A DNA stretch of 64,000 nt from an uncultured Lachnoanaerobaculum sp. (GTDB lineage: Bacteria > Bacillota > Clostridia > Lachnospirales > Lachnospiraceae): assembly GCF_938015485.1 (NCBI RefSeq), contig NZ_CALLVU010000057.1:36353-100352 (forward strand). The letters are read 5' to 3'. Positions 27,563 through 36,043 of the stretch are shown piece by piece. The notes under the pieces were generated by a model. It had not been told where the DNA came from. It made no database searches and saw only the letters and a list, made by a program, of their open reading frames with translations. The stretch's first letter is position 1; every line of letters starts with the position of its first letter. Both the position numbers and the translations under genes were made by a program.

Positions 27563-28132
27563 TTAATCCTTTTCAAATGACTGTTTTAATTCAGCCAACT
27601 CTTTTAGCTTTCTCTCAAATACTGATTCACCCATTCCTTTCCCGGTAGCAATCTCATAATAAGTATTAAATTCAGGATGATTATTTTCTTTTACAACAGC
27701 TAAAAGCTCTGCAAAATATCCCCAGACATTATTATAATCTTTTGTTGAACTATAATCTTCTCTTTTAGGCTTCCACTGCAGCTTTATAAAGAATTTATTC
27801 AGTATTTTGCTCCAAGTTTCTACATCGTCATCATAACAAAAGAACTTTGTTTCAAACAAACTGCCAAATCTCCTGTCCCAAAATTTTACATTGTCAGGCA
27901 AATACCAGGTATCACGAGGATTGCGGCATATCAATTCTATCATTATCATTTCAAGTATTGAAGCCGGCTTCCCACCGACACAGCTATAACTTCCGGCAAC
28001 TGAAGTTTGCGCACCTTCCACTTTTAACTCTTCATAAACTGTACTGCTATCAAGTAATACTAAAGCAATTTTAGCTCTATCTCCAAATGCTTTACCTTCG
28101 CTTAATAATTTGTACTTATCAAATTCGTTCAT
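27563..28132 (-). CDS. Hypothetical protein, possible immunity protein
   Basis: The 189-residue soluble protein has an acidic, Trp-rich composition (PRDTWYLPDNVKFWDRRFG, then ETWSKILNKFF), features common in small immunity proteins. I recall a DUF6707-like family in Lachnospiraceae but cannot confirm it. AAGGAGG stands before the ATG. It is convergent with the SUKH gene and followed upstream by a duplication scar. Confidence 0.5.
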   Translation of the reverse strand: MNEFDKYKLLSEGKAFGDRAKIALVLLDSSTVYEELKVEGAQTSVAGSYSCVGGKPASILEMIMIELICRNPRDTWYLPDNVKFWDRRFGSLFETKFFCYDDDVETWSKILNKFFIKLQWKPKREDYSSTKDYNNVWGYFAELLAVVKENNHPEFNTYYEIATGKGMGESVFERKLKELAELKQSFEKD

Positions 28133-28195
28133 TTAGCCTCCTTACTTTTATTGGAAAAGGGTATCCTAACCGTAATTATTCTTCAATCTTCAGTC

Positions 28196-28340
28196 CATTT
28201 TCACTCATTAAAACCTCCCCACCCGGTAGGATTTATCTTTATTAATATTTACTTTAATTACTAAACATGATTATAATATAACTAAGTAAGCTAATTCAAG
28301 TTTTGAAAAGAGTCTGTACCGGAGAGAATTTAACAGATAA
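28196..28340. repeat. Partial duplicate of the 26870-27085 divergent promoter region
   Basis: Positions 28196-28309 match 26870-26981 almost base for base, including the ribosome binding site and MSEN codons of the minus-strand gene and the promoter of the SUKH gene. After a deletion, 28311-28339 matches 27054-27082 inside the SUKH coding region. In this copy the minus-strand frame ends after about ten codons. It is a scar of a tandem duplication. Confidence 0.85.
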
Positions 28341-28344
28341 TCAT

Positions 28345-29700
28345 CTACTCCTGTGTTGCCATTCTATTCTTTATTTCAATTTTATACAAAATAATTACCA
28401 ATATTACAGACAAAATATCGGCAACGGGTTGTGCCCACAAAAGTCCTTTTATCCCCACTACAGTCTGTAAAATAAATACTGCAGGAATATAAATCAAGCC
28501 CTGTCTGCTCATATTGATGATAAATGCAGAAGTTGATGCTCCCATAGCCTGTAGGGCATTTGACAATACATAAAATATACCGAATAAAAAACTTGTAGTA
28601 AGTAAAATTCTTGAAAATTCCACACCATAATTAAATGCTTCCGATTCCGACAAAAACATACCTACTATCTGATTATTAAATATATAACAGATGATTGTCA
28701 TAAATGCACTGAGCCCAAATCCCATAATCACAGAAAAACGTAGCGAATCCTTATATCTCTTCAGATTTTTAGCTCCTATACAATACCCAAGCAGAGGCTG
28801 TATTCCCTGTCCGAAACCAATGCAAATCATACCTGTAATCATTGTAACTTTCATGGCAACACCTACTCCTGCAACTGCCATATCACCATATTTTGCCATT
28901 TGACTGTTCAGCACAATACTTGATAAACTCATCAAAACATCTCCGAGTGCCGCCGGTATACCTATTGCAAGAACACCTTTTAAGATATTATCTTTAACAG
29001 AAAAATCCTTCAGGCTGATACTAAGCATGGACTTACCGAATTTAAAATACCCTACATAGTAAGCCGCACTGATAAGATTACTTAAGGCTGTTGCAATGGC
29101 TGCACCGGCAACATTCCACCCGAAACCTAATATCAGAATCGGATCAAGTATTACATTTAACAAGTTTCCTGCCAACTGCCCGAACATTGCCATACCGGCT
29201 TTTCCCTCAGTACGTATAATATTTGCATAGCAATTGGATATAAGTACAAAAGGTCCTGCTGCTGTAACAATGGACAAATACTCTCTTGCATATTTTATTG
29301 TATCTTCACTTGCTCCAAGCATTTTTAAAATAGTATCCATAAAAGCAAATATCACAATCACCATAACAATTCCGACTATGACACAGCTCCACATACAAAA
29401 AGAACAAACCTTCTTGGCATACTCCTTTCGTCCCTCACCCATAGCACGTGAAATCACACTTGTACCGCCTATTCCAAACACGGTTCCCACAGCCATGAAA
29501 AGCAAAAATACGGGAGTAACAAGAGAAACTGCCGCAATCATCAATGCATCATTTGTCATTCCTATGAAAAATGTATCTGCAAGATTATAAATCAATACCA
29601 TCATCATAGCCACCATAGCAGGAATTGTATTTTTCAATACAGCTTGACTAACGGGTGCACTCTTAAAAATCTCCAAAGAATCAGTTTGTTTATCCTTCAT
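28345..29700 (-). CDS. MATE-family efflux pump
   Basis: The 451-residue protein has twelve predicted membrane helices in two related halves and the MATE opening PAMVAMMMVLIYNLADTFFIG. It would expel drugs or cationic compounds using a Na+ or H+ gradient. ATG 29700 follows AAAGGAGG and is preferred to an upstream frame start at 29778 that overlaps marR. An operator identical in core to those of the marR promoter region stands 17 bases upstream, so MarR probably represses this gene directly. Confidence 0.9.
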   Translation of the reverse strand: MKDKQTDSLEIFKSAPVSQAVLKNTIPAMVAMMMVLIYNLADTFFIGMTNDALMIAAVSLVTPVFLLFMAVGTVFGIGGTSVISRAMGEGRKEYAKKVCSFCMWSCVIVGIVMVIVIFAFMDTILKMLGASEDTIKYAREYLSIVTAAGPFVLISNCYANIIRTEGKAGMAMFGQLAGNLLNVILDPILILGFGWNVAGAAIATALSNLISAAYYVGYFKFGKSMLSISLKDFSVKDNILKGVLAIGIPAALGDVLMSLSSIVLNSQMAKYGDMAVAGVGVAMKVTMITGMICIGFGQGIQPLLGYCIGAKNLKRYKDSLRFSVIMGFGLSAFMTIICYIFNNQIVGMFLSESEAFNYGVEFSRILLTTSFLFGIFYVLSNALQAMGASTSAFIINMSRQGLIYIPAVFILQTVVGIKGLLWAQPVADILSVILVIILYKIEIKNRMATQE

Positions 29701-29716
29701 ATAATCCTCCTTTTTT

Positions 29717-29730
29717 AATAGCAAGCTATT
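29717..29730. promoter_or_regulatory. MarR operator 1 (upstream of MATE gene)
   Basis: AATAGC-AA-GCTATT followed by ATTAT has the same palindromic arms as the two sites at 30288 and 30315. It lies between marR and the MATE ribosome binding site. Confidence 0.65.
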
Positions 29731-29770
29731 ATTATGTTCAAAAACTTTGCATGCTTTCGCATGCCGTATT

Positions 29771-30196
29771 TCATTCAAAAGATTTTCTCACCTTTAAAAG
29801 CAATTTGTTAAACTCGGTTATTTCATCATCACTAAGGCCTTTCAGAAGTAATTCTTCTGCGGCTTTCATATGTTTATAGCCTTCTTTACATTTATCTTCT
29901 CCTTTTTTTGTAAGATGAGCTTTTCTTATTCGCTTATCTTCAGAGTCGTCCAAAAAATCTACCAGACCCTTTTGCTCCAAGCGATTCAGTATACCTACCA
30001 TTGTAGGCTGTGATACTCCGAACTCTTTCTCAAGTTCTTTAAATGTTGCGGTTTTCCCTTCCTTTTCACCAAGTATTGAAAGAACTCCGGACTGAGATAC
30101 TGTCAGCTTCTCTTCTCTGAGAACATTATTGGCATTCTTTTCCATAATATCATGAATCTGTTTTATCAATACCCCACATGAACACTCCTTTAACAT
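29771..30196 (-). CDS. MarR-family transcriptional regulator
   Basis: The 141-residue winged-helix protein has the recognition-helix region VSQPTMVGILNRLEQKGLV and the wing DDSEDKRIRKAHLTKKG. It probably represses itself and the MATE pump 70 bases downstream, and releases DNA on binding a pump substrate. Cys6 and Cys8 near the N-terminus could make it redox-sensitive, but this is speculation. Three matching palindromes flank it. Confidence 0.87.
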   Translation of the reverse strand: MLKECSCGVLIKQIHDIMEKNANNVLREEKLTVSQSGVLSILGEKEGKTATFKELEKEFGVSQPTMVGILNRLEQKGLVDFLDDSEDKRIRKAHLTKKGEDKCKEGYKHMKAAEELLLKGLSDDEITEFNKLLLKVRKSFE

Positions 30197-30287
30197 ATAC
30201 CCTCCTTATTCGCTGTTATACATATGCTACCGTAAGAGTCTTCTTGCAGTGATATGTATATTATTAGTCTGTATCACAACTGCATGT

Positions 30288-30305
30288 ATAATAGCACGCT
30301 ATTAT
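30288..30305. promoter_or_regulatory. MarR operator 2
   Basis: ATAATAGC-AC-GCTATTAT is a perfect 8-base-arm palindrome about 95 bases upstream of marR. Confidence 0.65.
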
Positions 30306-30314
30306 TATATTGTC

Positions 30315-30330
30315 AATAGCGTGCTATTAT
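30315..30330. promoter_or_regulatory. MarR operator 3
   Basis: AATAGC-GT-GCTATT repeats the operator arms 26 bases from operator 2, directly after the stop of the sensor kinase gene. Confidence 0.6.
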
Positions 30331-31673
30331 TATTTATTAAAGACTATTTTAACCTCAGCTCCTGCATTTACTCCTGTATAATTTTTCAAATACAAGTTGC
30401 CGTTATTTGCCGAGACAATATTCTTCACTGCCCATAAGCCTAAACCATGTTTGTAAGACTTATCTTTTACTTTGCCTGAAACAAATTTTTCTGTAAGTAA
30501 AGGTAATAAGTCTTTATCAAAACCTGTTCCTTCATCTCTGACTGTCAAAATAAATTCTTCAGGTTCATCTTTAAACTCTACCGTTATTTTAGAACCTTTT
30601 TTAGAATATTCAACCGCATTAGTAACTATATTTTGCAGAGCTGCAGCTATTTCCTCTTTATCCAACTTAATATTACTACATTCACTTTTTATTACCTCTA
30701 AATTCAAACCGTTTAACCTACATATCCCGGACATTATCTCAATCCAATATAAAATCACTTCATTACTTACAACATCTTTTTTCCCTTCCATCGTATACGA
30801 AAATTTTTTCAATTTATCAATATACTTTTCCAGCCTGTCAATACCGTTTGAAATATCTGCAAATCTTTCAGATGATAAATCACTATGCTCTTCTTTTAAT
30901 AATTCTAAATTACCTTTAATCAGTGTTATCGGTGTTCTTATGTCGTGGGTAAGTTGTTCCACCAACTCTTTTTGCTTAACTTGCATATCCCATTGCTCAC
31001 CAAGAGATTTTTTTAGATTTTCAGCCAGTACATCAATCGAAACCAGTACTCCATCTATTTCTTTATACTTAGAATACTCTCTCTCATAATCCAAATCCAT
31101 CCGACTGATATTATCATTAGCCATAGCAATTTTGTAGATTTCCCTTTTTAATATATTTGATGAGCGAATGAGAAGCAAAGCAAATCCCAAAAACCAAATC
31201 GTCAGTATCAAAACAATATAACCACACTCAAAATTTTCAAAGAGTTTATAAAGCTTTTTATTGGCAAATATAACATTAACTCTGTATCTTATTACCAGTT
31301 GTCTGTTTCCCCTAGTATAAGCCTTAAAAATATTCGATCCTATAATTTCACCACTGATGGCCCTTCCGTTTTTTATGGCTTCCTGTACTAAATCATCATA
31401 CTTTTTATCAATGGTATTTTCTATTATTTTCCCATCTTTCAAATATAAAAAATCATAATAAAATTGTATTTCATCCGGTGTCCAATCTTTTGTTTGAAAA
31501 CCTGCTTCCACTTTTTCCGACTGAATGTCAGCATAGTTAGCCGGATATACTACTCCGGTATTTAATAATACATTTAATCCGACATAAAACAGCACAATGA
31601 TAAATAAAGTATATACCAACTCTATAATTGCATATTTGCTGATTAAATATCTTAAACTTTTTTTATTTCCCAC
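30330..31673 (-). CDS. Sensor histidine kinase, lantibiotic-sensing type
   Basis: The product has a membrane helix near its start, an extracytoplasmic region of about 90 residues, a second helix (VLILTIWFLGFALLLI), the H-box THDIRTPITLIKG with phospho-acceptor His, and N/G boxes (NIVTNAVEYS, DEGTGFDKDLLP). It resembles NisK/CprK-type kinases that sense antimicrobial peptides. A GTG at 31673 (447 residues) with GGGGAG upstream is a better start than TTG at 31715. It overlaps the response regulator gene by 22 bases. Confidence 0.85.
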   Translation of the reverse strand: MGNKKSLRYLISKYAIIELVYTLFIIVLFYVGLNVLLNTGVVYPANYADIQSEKVEAGFQTKDWTPDEIQFYYDFLYLKDGKIIENTIDKKYDDLVQEAIKNGRAISGEIIGSNIFKAYTRGNRQLVIRYRVNVIFANKKLYKLFENFECGYIVLILTIWFLGFALLLIRSSNILKREIYKIAMANDNISRMDLDYEREYSKYKEIDGVLVSIDVLAENLKKSLGEQWDMQVKQKELVEQLTHDIRTPITLIKGNLELLKEEHSDLSSERFADISNGIDRLEKYIDKLKKFSYTMEGKKDVVSNEVILYWIEIMSGICRLNGLNLEVIKSECSNIKLDKEEIAAALQNIVTNAVEYSKKGSKITVEFKDEPEEFILTVRDEGTGFDKDLLPLLTEKFVSGKVKDKSYKHGLGLWAVKNIVSANNGNLYLKNYTGVNAGAEVKIVFNK

Positions 31674-32320
31674 TGATAACCAACTCCCCAAACTGTTTTT
31701 ATCGGATTTATACAATATGGCTCAAATTTACTTCTTATTAATTTGATTCTTTCGGTAATCGTTGTAGAACTGTCTCCTTCCTTATCATAACCATAAATTT
31801 CCGTATAAATTTTTTCTTTCGAAAATACTTGATTTTTATTTTTTAATAAGAACTCACAAATTTCATATTCGCTATTTGTAAAACTTATCTCTACATTATC
31901 AAAATAAATTTTTTTCGAAAGCAAATCACAAGATATCGGATAATCTATAAGTTTTGAATGTTTTTCTCTATTTTCTCTTCTGATATGTGCTGCTACCCTT
32001 GCTCTAATTTCAGCAAGAGAAAACGGTTTTGTCACATAATCATCTGCCCCTAGTGCAAATCCTTCAACTTTATCTTTTTCAAAATCTTTCGCTGTAAGTA
32101 AAATAATAGGAATGTCTATCATATTTCTGTATTTAGTCAAAAATTCAAAACCCGACATTTCTTCCATCATTATATCAAGAATAATCAAGCCATATTTATA
32201 TAAATCGCTTGGCCGGATTTTCAGTGCCGAATCACAAACAACAACATTATATTCTTTCTCAAAGGTTAGCTTTAATAATTTCAGCAAATCTTTGTCGTCA
32301 TCTATTATGAGAAGATTCAT
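31652..32320 (-). CDS. OmpR-family response regulator
   Basis: The 222-residue protein has a receiver domain with acidic pair DDD near residue 7, phospho-acceptor Asp in LIILDIMMEEMSG, and Lys in VTKPFSLAE. A winged-helix DNA-binding domain follows, ending in KTVWGVGYQWE. It should control the adjacent ABC transporter genes in response to the kinase. It starts 5 bases after the last permease gene, so transporter, regulator and kinase form one operon. Confidence 0.92.
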   Translation of the reverse strand: MNLLIIDDDKDLLKLLKLTFEKEYNVVVCDSALKIRPSDLYKYGLIILDIMMEEMSGFEFLTKYRNMIDIPIILLTAKDFEKDKVEGFALGADDYVTKPFSLAEIRARVAAHIRRENREKHSKLIDYPISCDLLSKKIYFDNVEISFTNSEYEICEFLLKNKNQVFSKEKIYTEIYGYDKEGDSSTTITERIKLIRSKFEPYCINPIKTVWGVGYQWEIKKV

Positions 32321-32325
32321 ACCCT

Positions 32326-33057
32326 TTATTCCTCCATTTTACTTATTCCGTCCCACCTATTATACCAAAATGAAAATATTCCCACACTTACAATTGAGAG
32401 CAAAAAAGATATAAAAAGGTAAAAAATAACAGTATCTACATTGAAGAGTCCACTGACATATCCATATATAAGTTTTATCGGATAAACAAACGGGAAGTAA
32501 TACCATATACCGGTTCCTAAATCCGTTGTGCCTAAAAGAACTGCAGCCAAGGTACAAATAACACCTGCCAAAATAGAGCCTGTATAATTGAATTTTAAAC
32601 TTAAAAATTGATAAGCAGATACCATACTAATCAATCCCACAGACCCGATCATAGCATAAACTGCCAAATCCAATATTTGAATATTTATTCCATAAAAGTG
32701 TAAAAACAATATAAACGGTAAGATCGCTATCCCTTCAATAGTCATTAATAAAATAAAGATAAAGATAAATCTTACAAAAAACAATTTTTTTCGACAAATT
32801 CCTATTCTCAAATCATTAGCATAGTTCCCGGCTTTTTTATCGCTTTCATATAACATGGGAATTAAAAAGCTGACAGAAAAGCTTGCTAAAATCGTATACG
32901 CTCCAAAAAAGTAGGCAAGTTCTTCTCCTTTTAAACCTGTTGCACTTAAAAGATATACAATAAAAAGGCCGGTAAAAATTAAAGGACACAAGATAATTAC
33001 CATTCCGGCCGGTGTTCTTTTGGTTCTCATCCGGTAAGAATTTAAAATATTAAGCAT
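32326..33057 (-). CDS. Lantibiotic-protection ABC permease, MutG/CprC-like
   Basis: The 243-residue protein has six membrane helices and belongs with LanG-type ABC-2 permeases. Together with the preceding permease it forms the membrane part of a transporter that expels lantibiotics from the membrane. It overlaps the upstream permease gene by 8 bases. No lantibiotic structural or modification gene is visible, so this set serves resistance to foreign peptides. Confidence 0.82.
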   Translation of the reverse strand: MLNILNSYRMRTKRTPAGMVIILCPLIFTGLFIVYLLSATGLKGEELAYFFGAYTILASFSVSFLIPMLYESDKKAGNYANDLRIGICRKKLFFVRFIFIFILLMTIEGIAILPFILFLHFYGINIQILDLAVYAMIGSVGLISMVSAYQFLSLKFNYTGSILAGVICTLAAVLLGTTDLGTGIWYYFPFVYPIKLIYGYVSGLFNVDTVIFYLFISFLLSIVSVGIFSFWYNRWDGISKMEE

Positions 33058-33808
33058 GACCTTTTCCTCTTTCCATCACTAAATTTATAGCTGTTATTAG
33101 AATGTACACCATGACACTTAACACTAATCCGACATATACTGCGTTCATAGATGTTAAAGGCGATGATTTATCCAAAAAAGTGCCGTTAGGATGAACCTCA
33201 ATAATCGGACATAGTATCCTTAAATTGTAATCCCAAGGGAAAAATTTCCAATACGAGGTTATAGCAATAATTGCCGACGGAAAGGTAAATATAAAATTAA
33301 TTAAAATCACCAAAAACCTTTTATGAAATAATTTGTAAATAAAAAAAGATAAAGCAACTACCGGCAAACTTCCAATAAATAAACAACAAGTGGCTAATAA
33401 TATGATTTTTAGACTAATCTCCTCATGTAATAAAAATCTACCTATTAAATAAATTCCTGTCGATGACAATATCAAAACAGTAAATAATTCAAAAATAACT
33501 ATTCCGTTCTTGGCAATTAACATCTTTTCCGGGAGTCTATTCAATCTTTGAAACAAGGCAATATGCTCTTCTTTCTCTTTACCGGCAATATTAACTACAA
33601 GCAGACTTAACACAATAGGTAAAATCAGAACAGGATACCAATTAAATGCTGTAGCCATTAAATAACTTCTTCCTACAGGACTTTGCCCCATAATACTGAC
33701 CATAAAAAGATTAAATAGTACAAAAATAACAGGTAATATATATTTTAGTGTAGAATTGGCAGCTCTTTTTTCCTTAATCCATTCCACTTTCAGCATCTCA
33801 ATCATCAT
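33050..33808 (-). CDS. Lantibiotic-protection ABC permease, MutE/EpiE/CprB-like
   Basis: The 252-residue protein has six membrane helices and the late extracytoplasmic WKFFPWDYNLRILCPIIEVH segment followed by PNGT, a hallmark of LanE-type permeases. An ATG at 33808 or 33805 is likely, as AAAGGA stands upstream; the start overlaps the ATPase gene. It pairs with the next permease under a shared operon. Confidence 0.87.
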   Translation of the reverse strand: MMIEMLKVEWIKEKRAANSTLKYILPVIFVLFNLFMVSIMGQSPVGRSYLMATAFNWYPVLILPIVLSLLVVNIAGKEKEEHIALFQRLNRLPEKMLIAKNGIVIFELFTVLILSSTGIYLIGRFLLHEEISLKIILLATCCLFIGSLPVVALSFFIYKLFHKRFLVILINFIFTFPSAIIAITSYWKFFPWDYNLRILCPIIEVHPNGTFLDKSSPLTSMNAVYVGLVLSVMVYILITAINLVMERGKGHA

Positions 33809-34502
33809 TCATCACATCCTTTCTGATAATTTCCATAAATAAATCTTCCAACTTAGACGAATCGGTATTTTGCCCTTCATAACTTAAACGTCCTTTATTT
33901 AGGATACCTATTTTATCCGCAATCTGTCCTACTTCACTCAAAATATGACTTGATAATATTATTGTAATGCCTTGACCCGAAAGCATTTTTATCAGTTCTC
34001 TTAATTCTTGTATTCCCACAGGATCTAACCCGTTTGTAGGTTCGTCAAGAATCAGTAATGACGGGCTGTTAATCAGTGCCATTGCAATACCCAGTCTTTG
34101 TTTCATACCTAGGGAGAACTCTTTTGCCAACTTTTTGCCGGTATTCGTCAATGAAACCATGCTAAGTACTTCATAAATTTTCTTTCTGTCAATATTCAGT
34201 AAAGTTGTAATAACCACTAAATTCTCATAAGCCGTTAAATTCGGATAAATAGCAGGATGTTCAATAATCGCCCCAATCTTCTTTACATCATCTGCATCTA
34301 ACAGATGATTTTCAAACATCACTTCACCCAAGCTTTTTGGAATCGCTCTTGTGATAATTTTCAATAATGTCGATTTTCCGGCACCGTTAGGCCCCAACAG
34401 ACCATATACCGTACCTTTTTCCACTTGAATTGAAACATTATTCAGTGCAATCCCATTTTTATATTTTTTTGTCAGTCCTTTCGTTTCCAATATAATACTC
34501 AT
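33798..34502 (-). CDS. Lantibiotic-protection ABC ATPase, MutF/SpaF/CprA-like
   Basis: The 234-residue ATPase has Walker A GPNGAGKST, signature FSLGMKQR and Walker B LLILDEPTNGLDP. It powers the two LanE/LanG-like permeases. ATG 34502 follows GGAGG; an in-frame start at 34526 is less favoured. It heads the five-gene unit ending with the sensor kinase. C. difficile CprABCK, which protects against lantibiotics, has the same make-up. Confidence 0.88.
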   Translation of the reverse strand: MSIILETKGLTKKYKNGIALNNVSIQVEKGTVYGLLGPNGAGKSTLLKIITRAIPKSLGEVMFENHLLDADDVKKIGAIIEHPAIYPNLTAYENLVVITTLLNIDRKKIYEVLSMVSLTNTGKKLAKEFSLGMKQRLGIAMALINSPSLLILDEPTNGLDPVGIQELRELIKMLSGQGITIILSSHILSEVGQIADKIGILNKGRLSYEGQNTDSSKLEDLFMEIIRKDVMNDD

Positions 34503-34618
34503 TTGATTAACCTCCATCATTTTCATGGTATTGTTATAGCCGATAAAAATAACTGAATTATAACAGACAAAAATTTTATAGATTTGTTGGGATATATTTC
34601 GTTAAGATAGGCACATAA

Positions 34619-34664
34619 AAAAGCACATAGCTTAAAGATTTTAAGTCTTAAAGTTATGTGCTTT
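34619..34664. terminator. Hairpin terminator of the AAGCACATA family
   Basis: AAGCACATAGCTT pairs with AAGTTATGTGCTT around an AAGATTTTAAGTCTT inner stem. On the minus strand it lies past the RhuM-Fic gene and ends in T. It is very similar to 41641-41680. Confidence 0.75.
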
Positions 34665-34776
34665 TGCTCTACATTCCCACTTGTTAAATGATTTGTCCTG
34701 TAAAAACTATATCATACCACTATAATTTCAACAGATTCATTACAAGTTTTACCATCACATCTTTTTCTTCCGGTTT

Positions 34777-35649
34777 TTATTCAGCAATCATCAATGTGGT
34801 TGCCACTAAAGTTCCATCACTTAGCCTCTTCTCTCCATCCAAGAACAAGGCATTGTTCTTGTCTAAAAATTCCAGGAATAATGATGCGGTAATTCTTTTA
34901 CAGCCATCTACATATGGGTGCTCTTTTATCATAAAATACAATAGATTCGCCGCTTTCTCTTCCAAAGATTGATACACATCCTGCTCAAATACACTCCGGT
35001 AAACAGCTGCAATAATTCCTTCTACATTGCCGGACTCTTTTTCTACACCAAATACATCTGTTTCAAAAGAATCTTTCATCTGACAAACCATCTTAACACA
35101 ATCTTCATAGGTGATGCGGTATACCGGAGTACTTCCCTCCGGCTTACTTAATGCCTGATGGTCATATTGATCCAAAAGAATCAATGCATCCGTGTATTCA
35201 TTCACAGCTCTGAGCACATCTTTTTCCTCTATATTAAGTGCATCTGCAATCATCCTTGACTGGATATCAACTGTTTTCTTAAGCGCTTGAAGACGCTTTT
35301 CATTGATTGCATAGCCTTTCAAAATATACTCTTTAAGAACATTATTTGCCCATTTTCTGAAAGCTATACCTCTTTTTGAATTAACTCGATATCCGACAGA
35401 CAAAATCATATCCAAATTATAAATTTTAGGTTTCCTTCCACCTGTACTTCTGTCGGAAAAACCGACAGAAGTCTCATCCAGTTCTCCTGAAGCAATAATA
35501 TTTGAAATATGTTCGCTTACTGTAGCGTGTTTAACATCAAACAATACTTCCATTTGTTTTTGTGTCAGCCAAACGGTCTCCAGTTCAAGATTGATTTGAA
35601 CTTCTATATTAATATCGCCATCTGTAAATAATACAATATCATTCTTCAT
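34777..35649 (-). CDS. RhuM-type DNA-binding domain plus Fic/Doc domain, C-terminally cut
   Basis: Residues 1-120 form the RhuM-type N-terminal domain (ETVWLTQKQMEVLFDVKHAT, then RGIAFRKWANNVLKEYILKG). The C-terminal third has a Fic/Doc motif HPYVDGCKR near residue 247, with Cys in place of the usual Asn. Fic enzymes transfer AMP or phosphate onto proteins. The frame stops with TAA after MIAE, but 18 further family-like codons (KPEEKDVMVKLV) run in the same frame to a TAG at 34720, so this looks like a nonsense mutation. RhuM genes often sit in type I restriction loci; none is visible here. Confidence 0.78.
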   Translation of the reverse strand: MKNDIVLFTDGDINIEVQINLELETVWLTQKQMEVLFDVKHATVSEHISNIIASGELDETSVGFSDRSTGGRKPKIYNLDMILSVGYRVNSKRGIAFRKWANNVLKEYILKGYAINEKRLQALKKTVDIQSRMIADALNIEEKDVLRAVNEYTDALILLDQYDHQALSKPEGSTPVYRITYEDCVKMVCQMKDSFETDVFGVEKESGNVEGIIAAVYRSVFEQDVYQSLEEKAANLLYFMIKEHPYVDGCKRITASLFLEFLDKNNALFLDGEKRLSDGTLVATTLMIAE

Positions 35650-35656
35650 CTTTTAG

Positions 35657-35779
35657 TTACCCTCCACGAATATTTCCCGATAACATTTCTACTATAGATT
35701 TTACTTTACTTTTCATATTCAGTCCATCTTTTAGTCCTGGTCTGTAGAGAAACTCTTCAAAACTCTTTAACTTTATCAT
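35657..35779 (-). CDS. Small ORF of unknown nature upstream of rhuM
   Basis: About 40 residues (MIKLKSFEEFLYRPGLKDGL at the start) follow a strong GGAGG. The better-spaced ATG at 35783 opens a different frame of only eight codons, MDDKVKEF, that could join this one after a shift. It may be the remnant of a longer gene, perhaps of a lost restriction locus. Unrecognised. Confidence 0.3.
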   Translation of the reverse strand: MIKLKSFEEFLYRPGLKDGLNMKSKVKSIVEMLSGNIRGG

Positions 35780-35878
35780 CCATTTAAACTTCCTCCAAAG
35801 CTTTAAATTAACACTCAAACCACATATAAAAAGTGAGCTGAAAATCAACCACCCTAACACTTGACATCGAACCATAAA

Positions 35879-35921
35879 AAAGCACATAATTAAGAGAGTA
35901 TACTCTTAACTGTGTGCTTTA
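35879..35921. terminator. Hairpin terminator of the AAGCACATA family
   Basis: AAAGCACA and TGTGTGCTTT arms enclose an inner TTAAGAG/CTCTTAA stem. On the minus strand it lies 120 bases past the alcohol-dehydrogenase-like gene. Flanking A and T runs suit either direction. Confidence 0.65.
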
Positions 35922-36043
35922 TTTGACGCTTAAGCAGTCGTTGAAATTGTGTGTAATCTATAGCCTACAGTGATGAGGAATAAATGAACTGAACTTCTGT
36001 ATCCATCTACCCAATAAAGGTAACAAGCCTATTCTATATATCA

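Noticed and set aside
30472..31089. 205-codon plus-strand frame opposite the sensor kinase
   Set aside because: Ser/Thr-rich antisense shadow with no start signal.
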